Shown here piece by piece: positions 50,221-59,255 of a DNA stretch of 64,000 nt. The notes below the pieces were generated by a model. That model was not told where the DNA came from and made no database searches. It saw only the letters and a list, made by a program, of their open reading frames with translations. Origin of the DNA: Luteibacter aegosomatis. Lineage in GTDB: Bacteria; Pseudomonadota; Gammaproteobacteria; Xanthomonadales; Rhodanobacteraceae. The stretch is from positions 3,088,001 to 3,152,000 of the forward strand of contig NZ_CP095740.1 of assembly GCF_023078455.1 (NCBI RefSeq). Direction: 5' to 3'. Every line of letters begins with the position of its first letter. Position 1 is the first letter of the stretch. The position numbers and the translations under genes are program-made.

Positions 50221-50310
50221 GGTGCCCGTCCGCCGGAAAACCAGCCCGCCGCGACGCGTGAAGGCTTGGCCGGGAGTCTCACCATGGTCCGAGATGAAAG
50301 CAGCCACCCG

Positions 50311-50727
50311 TCATCCCTGCCGCATCACCACCGTACCGATCCAGCCCCTGGCGCGCCGTGCCAGTCTCGCGCCCTCATCTTCCCCGTCGAAGTCCACGGG
50401 GGCGGGAGCGGGTAACGTTCCGGGAAAGCCTTCGAACGTATTCACGTTGACGACGGCGTACAGGCGACCGTCGATGTCGCTGGTGCACACCGGGACGGCG
50501 CCGCACCGGGGGCATACGTGGAATCGCGCGGTTTCGGTGCCGAAGCGGTAGTGAGACACGCCCGCGCCGTCGACGACCTCGAGCGAGGCGGCGGGATGCG
50601 CCGTCCACGCGGCCCCGTGCTTGCGGCAGAAGGTGCAGCCGCAGGCACGCGGAACGACCGGCGCGTCGTCGGGCCAGTCGAGATCGAAAGCGATGCGGCC
50701 GCAATGGCATGCGCCATGGATTCGCAT
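50311..50727 (-). CDS. GFA-family zinc protein (glutathione-dependent formaldehyde-activating type)
   Basis: 138 residues. Zinc cysteines in CHCGRIAFDLDW, CGCTFCRKHG and CPRCGAVPV follow the Gfa/CENP-V pattern. A true Gfa joins formaldehyde with glutathione; many members have unknown substrates. ATG at 50727 has GGAG at 9 bases; ATG at 50736 overlaps that site. No formaldehyde dehydrogenase is next to it. Confidence 0.85.
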   Translation of the reverse strand: MRIHGACHCGRIAFDLDWPDDAPVVPRACGCTFCRKHGAAWTAHPAASLEVVDGAGVSHYRFGTETARFHVCPRCGAVPVCTSDIDGRLYAVVNVNTFEGFPGTLPAPAPVDFDGEDEGARLARRARGWIGTVVMRQG

Positions 50728-50866
50728 GAGGGGCATCTCCGAACAGGGCAGACGCGATGGTAGCGCGTCGCAGGGATGTCGAGATCCCCTACGACTCATG
50801 TCATGTGGATCGCGGCAGGTCCGATGTTTAGCATCGCAAGACAGGACGAACGCCAGGGAGAGGCGC

Positions 50867-51367
50867 ATGAAACGTATCGGCTTCCGCGTCGAGGTGCCCG
50901 AGTGGCATTTCTACGAAGACCGCAGGCGGTGGATCTACGACCTCACCGACCCGGGCATCACCGAAGACGCGTGGGAGGAAGGCCGTGTCGTCGCCTTCAT
51001 CGACGCGGAGGGCTACTTCGAGCGGCCGGACCAGTTCGATCCGCTTCCGGCCGGCAGCTGGCGACGGCTTCCCTTCCAGTACTTCGAACGGGCGTCGGAT
51101 ATCCCGATCGGCCATGTCGAGATCGAACGCCTCGTCGTGGCTTTCGGCACCGACGCCAGGCGATCAAAGGACGGACGGCGCGAAGGCCTGCTGCAACGCC
51201 TCGCACAAGCCATCGTCGGCGGGTGGCGACGCCTGTTCCGCCACGCCGCCCCTGTGCGCGACGTGCTGTTTCTTCGCCTCGTGGTGCTTACCCCATTCGA
51301 AAAGCGCCCGGCAAAGAAGCATGACTTCCGCATCGACGCCTATGAGCCGGGCGAACCGATGCCCTGA
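50867..51367 (+). CDS. Orphan protein of unknown function
   Basis: 166 residues, soluble, no signal peptide and no recognised domain. The first half is rich in Asp, Glu, Trp and aromatic residues (EVPEWHFYEDRRRWIYDL), the second half has a basic amphipathic stretch (LLQRLAQAIVGGWRRLFRHA) that could bind a membrane. Good ribosome site AGGGAGAGG before the ATG at 50867. Divergent from the GFA gene, converges on the sedolisin gene. Confidence 0.65.
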   Translation: MKRIGFRVEVPEWHFYEDRRRWIYDLTDPGITEDAWEEGRVVAFIDAEGYFERPDQFDPLPAGSWRRLPFQYFERASDIPIGHVEIERLVVAFGTDARRSKDGRREGLLQRLAQAIVGGWRRLFRHAAPVRDVLFLRLVVLTPFEKRPAKKHDFRIDAYEPGEPMP

Positions 51368-51380
51368 TCGCCGGCAACGA

Positions 51381-51406
51381 AAAACGCCCCTCCTCGCGGA
51401 GGGGCG
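51381..51406 (-). terminator. Terminator after the sedolisin gene
   Basis: Stem CGCCCCTCC/GGAGGGGCG with a 4-base loop; on the minus strand it is followed by TTTTT. It also lies in the path of the orphan gene, where it lacks a T-run. Confidence 0.8.
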
Positions 51407-51427
51407 CCTCCGTAATCAGCTCGCCGT

Positions 51428-53920
51428 TTACGGTGTCCAGGTCGCCTTCAACGATACGCCCGAAAACGACTGGTAGGCGTTGATCATCACGTAATACGTA
51501 CCCGCCTGCGGCGAAGAGAACGTGCAGGATTCCGAATTGCCCGTGAGGTACGGGCGGCAGCTGTAGCTCGACGTCGTCGGTGCCGAGCCGAACTTGACGT
51601 AGAGGTCGGCATCGCCCGTGCCGCCGGAGATGGCGATCTTCAGGTTGGTGGCACCGGCGGGAACCGTCACGGTATAGCCGGTCAGCTGATGGTTGGTGGT
51701 TGCGGAGAGACCCGTCACCGCCACGCCGTTCTGCAGGGAACCGCTGCCGCCACCGGACGAGCTCACCGTGACCGAAGCGGTCTTGGTGTTGGTGGCGCCG
51801 CCGTTATCGGTCACCGTCTCGCTCACCGAGTAGGTGCCGGCCGATGCATAGGTGTGGCTCGGATTGGTGGACGTCGACGTGGCGCCGTCGCCGAAGCTCC
51901 ACGAACGCGAGACGATGCTGCCGTCGCTGTCCGACGAACTGTCGGTGAAGGTGGCGGTCAGGCCGCTGGTGCTGGCGCTGAAGTTCGCCACCGGCGGGGT
52001 GTTGCCGCCCGTGCCGCCGCCGCTCACCCAGTTGGCCTGGGCGAAGGTGTTCAGCGCGCCGATGCTGAAGCTGCCGAAGCCGGTGGCCTCGTCGAAACCG
52101 GTGGTCGCGGTGTAGCCATGGTTCTGGTAACCGTTATTGCCCGAGGTGACGTCGTGCAGCAACGAAGCGTGCGTCGGGAAGTCCTGGTAGAACTTCGACG
52201 CCGGAAAACCGATGCCGTTGCTCGCCGCCGATTCGATGCGCGCGAACGCACCGACGAACAGCGGCGACGCCAGCGACGTACCGCCCACCTGCTGGTCCGA
52301 CTGGCCGTTGATGACGATGAGCGAGCCGGACGACAACGCCGCGTCGAACGACACGTCCGGGCCCACGCGCTTGGTCGAACTGGATACCGACGATTGCCAC
52401 GACGGTGCCGTCTCGTAAAGGCTCGTGCCGCCGCCGGTCGCCCACAGTCGCTGGTTGTTGTCGCCGCCGCCGACGGTGGAAAGGCCTTCGTTCCACACGG
52501 TCTCGCCCGTCCAGCTCGTGCCGCTGGTGGACAAGGTGGTGCCGCCCACCTGGATCACGTACGGCGAGCTGGCCGGCTCGCTGACCGAGTAGTGGGTAAG
52601 GTCGATCTTCACCGTGCCGGCCGAGTTGGCGACGTAGCCCGGCGAGCCGAACGAATCGGTCGACCACTGGTAGACGCCCGCGTCACCCGACGAGACCGAG
52701 AAGATCTGACCCTGCGCCACGGCCTGCTGGAAGATGTTGTCGTCGGCCTGCTGGACGCCCGACTGTTCGGCGGCCGTTTCGTCTTCGCCGAGGGAGACGT
52801 TGATCAGCTTGACGATGTCGTCGGTGACGGCCTTGTTGTACGTGGCGGTGATGCCTGCGTCGGTGATGCCCGTGGAGCTCGAATTGCCGTTGGGCGAGGT
52901 GTAGAAAATCAGCTGTTTCACGCCGCCGGCGATGCCCACGATGTCCTGGCTGTCCAGCGACCATTCGCCGTTGGAATCCGGATCGTTGGCGAACGTACCG
53001 CTGCCCACCTTGGTGATCGTGGCGTTGACCGTGCCCAGGCCGGCGCTGCTGGTGAACGTATTGAGGTCGTTGACGGTCTGCGTGAGCGAACCCCAGGTGA
53101 TGATGCCCACGGCCGTATTGGAGGCCGTCGGCACGCCGGAGGCGCCGTAGATCGCGGCGAAGTCCTGCGGATGGTGTCCCGTCACCGCGGCGGCGGCTTG
53201 CGGGCTGGCGGCGTTAGGGATCGTCATCACGTCGGGCTTGTAGACGTGGTGCATGGTGTGCTTCACCGATACGTTCTGCAGGCCGAGCACGGAGCCCACC
53301 GCATCGCCCAACGAGGCGGGCACGAGCGCGGGCGTGTCGTTGGCAAAGAACTCGCGACCGTTCGCTTCGAAGCGCTTGATCGAGGTATGGAAGCCGGTGG
53401 CGGCGGCGGCGGCGTTGCCGGTGGCGGAGATCAGGAGATGGTTCGGCGCGACCTCGATGTTGTCGAAGCCCGACTGCTTCAGGTGGGCGACCACCGCATC
53501 CACCTGGGCCTGCGTGGGCGCGAAACGCGCCTTGAATTGTTCCGGCGTGAGGAACTTACCGTAGAGCGGGTTGCCCGGCGTCGTCACCGCGGCAAGGAAT
53601 TTCTGCAGCGCGTCTTCGTTGCGCAGTTTCAGGCCCACCGTGACCTGCAACGGATGGTCGGCCGCCATGGCCGTCACCGCGGCACCGTCGACGTGCGGGG
53701 TGCCGGTCATGTTCAGCGCATACCCGGACGACACCGGAGCGGACGCGGTGGCACCGGCGACCATGGCCTGAGGCGCGGCCTCCGGCATCATCGCCGCCTG
53801 CGTATGCGTGGATACCCATGCCTCGTCGGCATGTGCGGAAAGCGAGGACATCGCCAGCGCGATGGCGATCGTCAATGCGGACTTGCGGGTAATCCCAAAA
53901 GCGAGTGCATCGATCTTCAT
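51428..53920 (-). CDS. Secreted sedolisin (S53 peptidase) with PKD and PPC domains
   Basis: 830 residues: signal peptide (1-32, after SSLSAHA), long pro-domain (about 85-230), S53 catalytic domain with Glu319 and Asp323 (GEWSLD), oxyanion Asp412 (SSGDAG) and Ser549 (GGTSLASP), Ca-binding DVTSG and DEATGFGS near 590-617; then a PKD domain (642-720) and a C-terminal PPC-type beta domain (738-830) with one Cys pair (788, 799). Acid serine-carboxyl protease, self-activated outside the cell; the two C-terminal domains may bind protein or polysaccharide. Ribosome site AAGGA before ATG. The longest secreted product of the window. Confidence 0.93.
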   Translation of the reverse strand: MKIDALAFGITRKSALTIAIALAMSSLSAHADEAWVSTHTQAAMMPEAAPQAMVAGATASAPVSSGYALNMTGTPHVDGAAVTAMAADHPLQVTVGLKLRNEDALQKFLAAVTTPGNPLYGKFLTPEQFKARFAPTQAQVDAVVAHLKQSGFDNIEVAPNHLLISATGNAAAAATGFHTSIKRFEANGREFFANDTPALVPASLGDAVGSVLGLQNVSVKHTMHHVYKPDVMTIPNAASPQAAAAVTGHHPQDFAAIYGASGVPTASNTAVGIITWGSLTQTVNDLNTFTSSAGLGTVNATITKVGSGTFANDPDSNGEWSLDSQDIVGIAGGVKQLIFYTSPNGNSSSTGITDAGITATYNKAVTDDIVKLINVSLGEDETAAEQSGVQQADDNIFQQAVAQGQIFSVSSGDAGVYQWSTDSFGSPGYVANSAGTVKIDLTHYSVSEPASSPYVIQVGGTTLSTSGTSWTGETVWNEGLSTVGGGDNNQRLWATGGGTSLYETAPSWQSSVSSSTKRVGPDVSFDAALSSGSLIVINGQSDQQVGGTSLASPLFVGAFARIESAASNGIGFPASKFYQDFPTHASLLHDVTSGNNGYQNHGYTATTGFDEATGFGSFSIGALNTFAQANWVSGGGTGGNTPPVANFSASTSGLTATFTDSSSDSDGSIVSRSWSFGDGATSTSTNPSHTYASAGTYSVSETVTDNGGATNTKTASVTVSSSGGGSGSLQNGVAVTGLSATTNHQLTGYTVTVPAGATNLKIAISGGTGDADLYVKFGSAPTTSSYSCRPYLTGNSESCTFSSPQAGTYYVMINAYQSFSGVSLKATWTP

Positions 53921-54272
53921 GTGTGGTCCTTCGTTAGCCCGTAGTTTGCTTCCCCCGAAGCGGAAGCGCTGTCACTTCCGGCGATCGGGCAGGACCCCTC
54001 GCGTTGCGCAAGTCGCAGAAACCCACGAATCCCCCGCCGTCACGCCCTTTCTCCCCTGCTCCGCGTCAAGCGATGCGCAGGGAGCCTTTCGCGCGGCTTT
54101 CAAAAACGGGGAAACGCAGCCGCACCGACGGACTTGCGTGATGGAATGCGCAAATACGGATGACAATCGCGTGTATCGAAGGAGACCACCGGCGATGCGA
54201 GGGCATGCGTCGGCGATGACGCAACCTCATCTTCTTGCGTTCTTGCCGGAATATATTTCGATCCGTTGCCGG
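53921..54272. other. Intergenic stretch, no gene seen
   Basis: 352 bp upstream of the sedolisin gene and after the hydrolase gene. It must hold the sedolisin promoter, but no clear -35/-10 is seen. Long plus-strand reading here is antisense read-through without a ribosome site. Confidence 0.5.
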
Positions 54273-55145
54273 TCAGGCCGCGGCGCGAACGCCCTGTTGA
54301 ACGAAAGCGACCACCGCGTCGGCAAATGCGTCCGGGCGCTCGAGGTGAACGAAGTGCCCGGCATCATCGAACGCGGCGCATCGGGCGTCGGGAATCAGGT
54401 CCACGAGCGTGTCCGCCCATCGTGGTCCGCAAATGAAATCGTGCGCACCGACCATGACCAGGGTGGGCACGCGAAGGCCAGGCAGGTCCAGGCGTACATC
54501 GAAGGGCACGTCGTCTCCCTTCACCAGGCCGACATGCAGGGAAGCACGAAGGGCCTCGATGTCCACGCCGTGGAAATCGGCGAAATACACCGGCAGCAGG
54601 TCACGCAGGGACGCGGTATATGCATCGTCGCTATCCCGTGGGGAATGCCAGCCGCGAAGCACGGATGCCGCTTCCGGCGTACCGGCCCAATGATTGACGA
54701 AACGATCGACCCCACGTGCCGCATCGGCCATGAAGTCATCCCCGGTGAATGCCGGCGTGGCGTAGAGCAAAAGCCCACGGACCCGCTCGGGATGGTCGAT
54801 CGCGAAACGCTGGGCGACGAACCCGCCATGCGAGTGCCCCATCACCAGCACCCGACCCAGGGAAAGCGCGTCCGCAAGGCCACGCAACTGCTCCGCGTAA
54901 CGGTCGACCGTATAGCCGTGCGGATGATCCGGCAAACGGCCCGACGCGCCCGTACCGATCGGTTCGAAGTAGACGAGAGTGAGGTGCTCCTCCAGCCGGG
55001 GCATGCGCATGTCATCCCAGTTCACGCCCGGACCGCCGGAATGCACCAGGCATACCGGACCCTGGCCGAAGACGTGGTAGCGCTGTTCGATACCGTGGAC
55101 GAGTACGCCGTGGCTGCCGGGAGCGAGCGGATGGACGTGGATCAT
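54273..55145 (-). CDS. Alpha/beta hydrolase, proline-iminopeptidase-like
   Basis: 290 residues. HSGGPGVNWDD is the oxyanion loop of the proline iminopeptidase group, GHSHGG the nucleophile elbow, and the Asp (VGAHDF) and His (DAGHFVHLE) complete the triad. A peptidase, lactonase or esterase role is possible. Unlinked to the sedolisin in transcription but both on the minus strand. Confidence 0.85.
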   Translation of the reverse strand: MIHVHPLAPGSHGVLVHGIEQRYHVFGQGPVCLVHSGGPGVNWDDMRMPRLEEHLTLVYFEPIGTGASGRLPDHPHGYTVDRYAEQLRGLADALSLGRVLVMGHSHGGFVAQRFAIDHPERVRGLLLYATPAFTGDDFMADAARGVDRFVNHWAGTPEAASVLRGWHSPRDSDDAYTASLRDLLPVYFADFHGVDIEALRASLHVGLVKGDDVPFDVRLDLPGLRVPTLVMVGAHDFICGPRWADTLVDLIPDARCAAFDDAGHFVHLERPDAFADAVVAFVQQGVRAAA

Positions 55146-55275
55146 GCGGACTCTCCATGAACCGGGCGTACCCCGGCATGCGCCCGCTCCATGCTACCCA
55201 CGCGGGCAACCGCTGCCTTGAGCCTTTCCTCCATGCTGCCCAGGCAGCGGATTTACGTCCAAGAAGCCCGAGGCT

Positions 55276-55734
55276 TCACGCGCCGCGCATCCGGAACACC
55301 GAGGCTTCGGCATTGATCCGGCGCGACGCCGCGGCCACGTCGGTGCTCACCACGGTCTTGCCGATGGGCGCGAGTGCAATGCCGGCCAGCTTCAGGTGCT
55401 GCCAGCCGAAAGGAATACCGATGATCGTCACGCAGCACGCCACGGCCGAGCAGACGTGCCCGATGGCGAGCCAGATACCCGCGAAGACGAACCAGATGAC
55501 GTTGCCGATGGTGCCCAGCGGGCTCGTGCCGATATCGCCCTGCCCCGACAATTCACGTCGATCGATGGCCTCCTTGCCGAACGGGAAGAACGCGAACGAC
55601 CCGATCACGAAGCAGGAGCGCGCCCAGGGAATGCCGACGATGGTGACCAGGGCGATCAGGCCGGCCAACCACCAGCCCAGGCCCATCAACAGGCCGCCGA
55701 AAATGAACCAGATGAGGTTGCCTATCGTCTTCAT
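55276..55734 (-). CDS. yccF: YccF-family inner-membrane protein
   Basis: 152 residues with two repeats of the YccF domain (IGNLIWFIFGGLLMGLGWW and IGNVIWFVFAGIWLAIG), four to five hydrophobic segments. Function unknown. ATG at 55734 starts MKTIGNLIWF. It is the last gene of the accessory stretch before the tRNA. The gap 55146-55275 holds only a 9-bp stem with long loop (55210-55250). Confidence 0.87.
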   Translation of the reverse strand: MKTIGNLIWFIFGGLLMGLGWWLAGLIALVTIVGIPWARSCFVIGSFAFFPFGKEAIDRRELSGQGDIGTSPLGTIGNVIWFVFAGIWLAIGHVCSAVACCVTIIGIPFGWQHLKLAGIALAPIGKTVVSTDVAAASRRINAEASVFRMRGA

Positions 55735-56052
55735 GTGCCGCTCCTTGTGGACTGATGTCCACGTTAGGCCGGTCTCGGCGCGGGTCCCAGTGCCGTTAGT
55801 TGGCCGGGTGGCCATGCTCGCTTCGGCAAGATCCGTTGTTATATCCCACGGTACCGCTCAAGCCCGATCTCACACCTTCGCATGGTTCGTTCGACAGCTG
55901 CTCGTCCGGCGGGCCCCGCGCCGATGCCGACATGCGGGATAGCGCGCATCCCGACCACTCGATGTAACGCCAAGCCTACGACTGCGCAGAGCAAGGCCGA
56001 TGGCCTGTGCGTGCGGGCGATCCCCTACCCACAGCTTCTTTCAGCGAGACGT
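55735..56052. other. Intergenic stretch, nothing recognised
   Basis: About 320 bp between yccF and the tRNA terminator. No open frame with a ribosome site, no tRNA fragment or integrase remnant seen. A yccF promoter should lie here. Confidence 0.5.
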
Positions 56053-56086
56053 AAAGAAAACGGCGCGATCCGAAGATCGCGCCGTT
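56053..56086 (-). terminator. Terminator of the initiator tRNA
   Basis: Minus strand stem AACGGCGCGATC/GATCGCGCCGTT (12 bp, 4-base loop) followed by TTCTTTAC. It starts 10 bases after the tRNA 3' end. Confidence 0.9.
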
Positions 56087-56095
56087 CAAAAATAC

Positions 56096-56172
56096 TGGTA
56101 GCGGGGGCAGGATTCGAACCTGCGACCTTCGGGTTATGAGCCCGACGAGCTGCCAGACTGCTCCACCCCGCA
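56096..56172 (-). tRNA. Initiator tRNA-fMet (CAU)
   Basis: 77 bases with encoded CCA. Anticodon loop CTCATAA on a stem with three G-C pairs (GGG/CCC), the initiator hallmark; T arm GCAGG-TTCGAAT-CCTGC. Positions 1 and 72 are T and T, so the first pair is unformed as in initiators, but the mismatch is U-U rather than the C-A of E. coli. A strong promoter and a terminator frame it. Confidence 0.95.
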
Positions 56173-56184
56173 TCAGAGTCAAAA

Positions 56185-56213
56185 AGTATAGCGACGTGGC
56201 CGGATTCTTGCAA
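56185..56213 (-). promoter_or_regulatory. Promoter of tRNA-fMet
   Basis: Minus strand TTGCAA (56213-56208), 17-bp spacer, TATACT (56190-56185), about 12 bases before the tRNA 5' end. A near-ideal sigma-70 promoter. Confidence 0.8.
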
Positions 56214-56245
56214 GCCCTTTCTTACACCTTCGTGAAAGAAAGGGC
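56214..56245 (-). terminator. Candidate end of the nuo operon
   Basis: Inverted repeat GCCCTTTCTT/AAGAAAGGGC, 12-base loop, 8 bases after the nuoN stop. The following T-run is weak; it abuts the tRNA -35. Confidence 0.5.
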
Positions 56246-56253
56246 CTAAGGAA

Positions 56254-57717
56254 TCAGCCAGCGAACGCCCTCTGGCACCAGGCCAACAGCGGCGACCACG
56301 TGAAGCCGAGCACGAGCAGGGCCAGTGCATTGATCGAAAGCATCCAGCGCGAGGCGACATCGGACGTGGCGCGCACTTCCGTGCCTTCGGTCGGCGCGTC
56401 GAAGTACATCACCTTCACCACGCGCAGGTAGTAGTACAGACCGATGATCGCGGCGACCGCGCCGACGAGGGCGAGCCACAGCATGCCCGCGTCGATGGCC
56501 GCCTTCAGTACCAACAGCTTGCCGTAGAAACCGAACAGCGGCGGCACGCCGGCCAGCGAGAACATCACCAGCAGCATCATGAAGGCGAACCAGGGCGAAC
56601 GCTGGTTGAGGCCCTTGAGATCGTCGATCTCCTCGCATTCGAAACCGGCGCGAGACATCACGATGATCATGCCGAACGCCGCGGCGCTGGTGATCGCATA
56701 ACTCACCGCGTAGAACATCGAAGCCGAGTAGCCCTCGGGACCGGCGTTGACCAGGCCCACCAGCAGGTAGCCCATGTGCGAGATGGTCGAATAGGCCAGC
56801 AGGCGCTTGAGGTTGGTCTGCACGATGGCGACGAAGTTACCGATGGCCAGCGAGAGCACGGCCAGCACCGCCAGCATCAGCTGCCACTGCGGAGCGAGGC
56901 CCGCGGTGCCGCCGGCGATGTCGCCCATGCCGGTCGACAGCAGCCGATAGGCCATGCCGAACGCCGCGAGCTTCTGCGCCGAACCGATGAAGATCGTGAC
57001 GGCCGTGGGGGCGCCCTGGTAGACGTCGGGAATCCACATGTGGAACGGCGCGGCGCCGAGCTTGAAGCCGATGCCGACGATCATGAAGACCAAGCCGAAC
57101 AGCAGCAGCGTCTTCCACTCGGTGCCGACGATGGCGGCATGGATGGTGTGCAGGTCGAGGCTATGCGTGGCGCCGTAGACCATCGACATGCCGTACAGCA
57201 GCATGCCCGACGACAGCGCACCCAGCACGAAGTACTTGATGGCCGCTTCCGACGAGAGCTGCGAATCGCGGTTCAGGGCGACCAGCGCGTACGACGAGAG
57301 CGTGAGCAGCTCGAGGCCGAGGTACACCGTGACCAGGCTGCCGGCGGCCACGAGGAACATGATGCCCACGACGGCGAAGATGGACAGCGTGTAGAACTCG
57401 CCGAACGGAATCGCCCTATCCTTCAGGTAAGGGCGCGCATAGACGAAGATCACCGCCATCAGCACCAGCGAGAACAGCTTCAACACCGTCGACACGCCGT
57501 CGCGGATGAACATGCCGCTGAAGGCGGCGGTGCTGCTGCCGGCCTGCTGGCCGCTCACGACCAGGTAGGCGCCGACCAGTACCACCAGGATCGACAGCCA
57601 ATGCACGGCGCCCTTCTGCGACGGCTTCAGGTAAGCGTCGAGCAGGAGCAGCACGCAGGCCGCGATGGTGAGGTAGACCTCGGGGAGCAGGATGAGAATG
57701 TCGTTGATACCAGGCAT
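56254..57717 (-). CDS. nuoN: NADH-quinone oxidoreductase subunit N
   Basis: 487 residues, about 14 transmembrane helices, proton-pump subunit of complex I. LLAYSTISHMGYLLVG and FGFYGKLLVLKAAI are conserved parts of the antiporter-like family. Last gene of the nuo operon; nuoM ends 12 bases upstream. Confidence 0.95.
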   Translation of the reverse strand: MPGINDILILLPEVYLTIAACVLLLLDAYLKPSQKGAVHWLSILVVLVGAYLVVSGQQAGSSTAAFSGMFIRDGVSTVLKLFSLVLMAVIFVYARPYLKDRAIPFGEFYTLSIFAVVGIMFLVAAGSLVTVYLGLELLTLSSYALVALNRDSQLSSEAAIKYFVLGALSSGMLLYGMSMVYGATHSLDLHTIHAAIVGTEWKTLLLFGLVFMIVGIGFKLGAAPFHMWIPDVYQGAPTAVTIFIGSAQKLAAFGMAYRLLSTGMGDIAGGTAGLAPQWQLMLAVLAVLSLAIGNFVAIVQTNLKRLLAYSTISHMGYLLVGLVNAGPEGYSASMFYAVSYAITSAAAFGMIIVMSRAGFECEEIDDLKGLNQRSPWFAFMMLLVMFSLAGVPPLFGFYGKLLVLKAAIDAGMLWLALVGAVAAIIGLYYYLRVVKVMYFDAPTEGTEVRATSDVASRWMLSINALALLVLGFTWSPLLAWCQRAFAG

Positions 57718-57729
57718 GTTATTTCCCGC

Positions 57730-59241
57730 TCAGACTTTGGTGATGGCCAGCTGTTCGACGATGCGGGACACCGACGCGTCCATCAGGTGAACCAGCGGTT
57801 CGGGCCAGATGCCGAAGATCAGCACGCCGGCGGCGAACGCGGAGAGCATGAAGATCTCGCGGCCGTTCACGTCGGTGAGTTCCTTCACGTGCGGGTTGGT
57901 GATGTCGCCCCAGAGCACGCGCTTGACCATCCACAAGGTGTAGGCGGCGCCGATGATCAGGGTGAACGCGGCGAACAGCGCGATCCACGGGTTGGCCGAG
58001 AAGGAGGCCAGGATCACCATGAATTCGCCCACGAAGCCACTGGTACCCGGCAGGCCGCTGTTGGCCATGGCGAAGAGCACGTAGAACGGCGCGAACACCG
58101 GCATCACGTTGATGACACCGCCGTAATCCTTGATCTGGCGCGAATGCAGGCGGTCGTACAGCACGCCGATGCAGCTGAACATGGCGCCGGAGATGAAGCC
58201 GTGCGAGATCATCTGCACCATCGCGCCCTGCATGCCCAGGCGGGCCGCGTCGGGGTTCTGCGAATCGCGCACCAGCAGGAAGGCGATGAAGATGCCCAGG
58301 GTCACGAAACCCATGTGGGCGATCGACGAATACGCCACCAGCTTCTTCATGTCCTGCTGGACCAAGGCCACGTAGCCGATGTAGCACACGGCGATGAGCG
58401 ACAGCACGATGATCAGCCAGGCGAACTCATGCGAGGCGTCGGGCGTGATCGGCAGGCTGAAGCGCAGGAAACCGTAGCCGCCGATCTTCAGCATCACCGC
58501 CGCCAGCACCACCGAGCCGCCGGTGGGGGCTTCGACGTGCGCATCGGGCAGCCAGGTGTGCACCGGCACCATCGGCACCTTGATCGCGAAGCCGAGCAGG
58601 AAGGCGAAGAACAGCCAGCTCTGCTCCGTCAGCGTCAGGTGCACGTTGGCCATGTCCGACAGCGCGAAGCTGCCGCCCGTCTTGTGCCACAGGTACAGCA
58701 GGCCGATCAGCATGAAGATCGAGCCGAAGAACGTGTAGATGAAGAACTTCAGCGTGGCGTAGACGCGGCGCGGACCGCCCCAGATACCGATGATGACGAA
58801 CATCGGGATCAGCATCGCTTCGAAGAACACGTAGAACAGCATCGCGTCCGTCGCGCAGAACACGCCGACCATGAGGCCTTCGAGGACCAGCATGGCGGCC
58901 ATGTACTGGTGCGGCTTGTTCTGCACCACTTCCCAAGCGCCCACGATCACCAGGATCTGGGTGAACGAGGTCAGGATGATCAGCGCGACCGAGATGCCGT
59001 CGACGGCAAGCGAGTAGTTGATGCCCAGGGACGGGATCCAGCTCATCGATTCGGTGAGCTGGAGCGTGCCGGTGGCGGCATCGTAGGCAGGCAGGAGGGC
59101 CAGGCTGGCGGCGAAGGTCGCCACCGATACCAGGAGGGCGATCCAGCGGGCGGCGCCTGGGCGACCGGAACCGGCCAACAGCACCGGGATGGCGCCGAGG
59201 ACCGGAAGCCAGATCAGCAGGCTGAGCAAGTGATTCGACAT
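57730..59241 (-). CDS. nuoM: NADH-quinone oxidoreductase subunit M
   Basis: 503 residues, about 14 transmembrane helices. Key Glu in the FFEAMLIPMF helix and Lys in KVPMVPVHTWLPDAHVEAP belong to the proton channel; LVAYSSIAHMGFVTLG is also present. Membrane arm of complex I. Confidence 0.96.
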   Translation of the reverse strand: MSNHLLSLLIWLPVLGAIPVLLAGSGRPGAARWIALLVSVATFAASLALLPAYDAATGTLQLTESMSWIPSLGINYSLAVDGISVALIILTSFTQILVIVGAWEVVQNKPHQYMAAMLVLEGLMVGVFCATDAMLFYVFFEAMLIPMFVIIGIWGGPRRVYATLKFFIYTFFGSIFMLIGLLYLWHKTGGSFALSDMANVHLTLTEQSWLFFAFLLGFAIKVPMVPVHTWLPDAHVEAPTGGSVVLAAVMLKIGGYGFLRFSLPITPDASHEFAWLIIVLSLIAVCYIGYVALVQQDMKKLVAYSSIAHMGFVTLGIFIAFLLVRDSQNPDAARLGMQGAMVQMISHGFISGAMFSCIGVLYDRLHSRQIKDYGGVINVMPVFAPFYVLFAMANSGLPGTSGFVGEFMVILASFSANPWIALFAAFTLIIGAAYTLWMVKRVLWGDITNPHVKELTDVNGREIFMLSAFAAGVLIFGIWPEPLVHLMDASVSRIVEQLAITKV

Positions 59242-59255
59242 AGAGCTCGTTTCCC

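Noticed and set aside
53808-55160. 450-codon plus-strand frame spanning the sedolisin start and the hydrolase
   Set aside because: Antisense to two real genes, no ribosome site, no recognisable domain.
49935-56172. Integrated mobile element at the tRNA-fMet gene
   Set aside because: No integrase, no transfer or phage genes and no second copy of the tRNA 3' end was seen near 50 kb, so only an accessory stretch is claimed.
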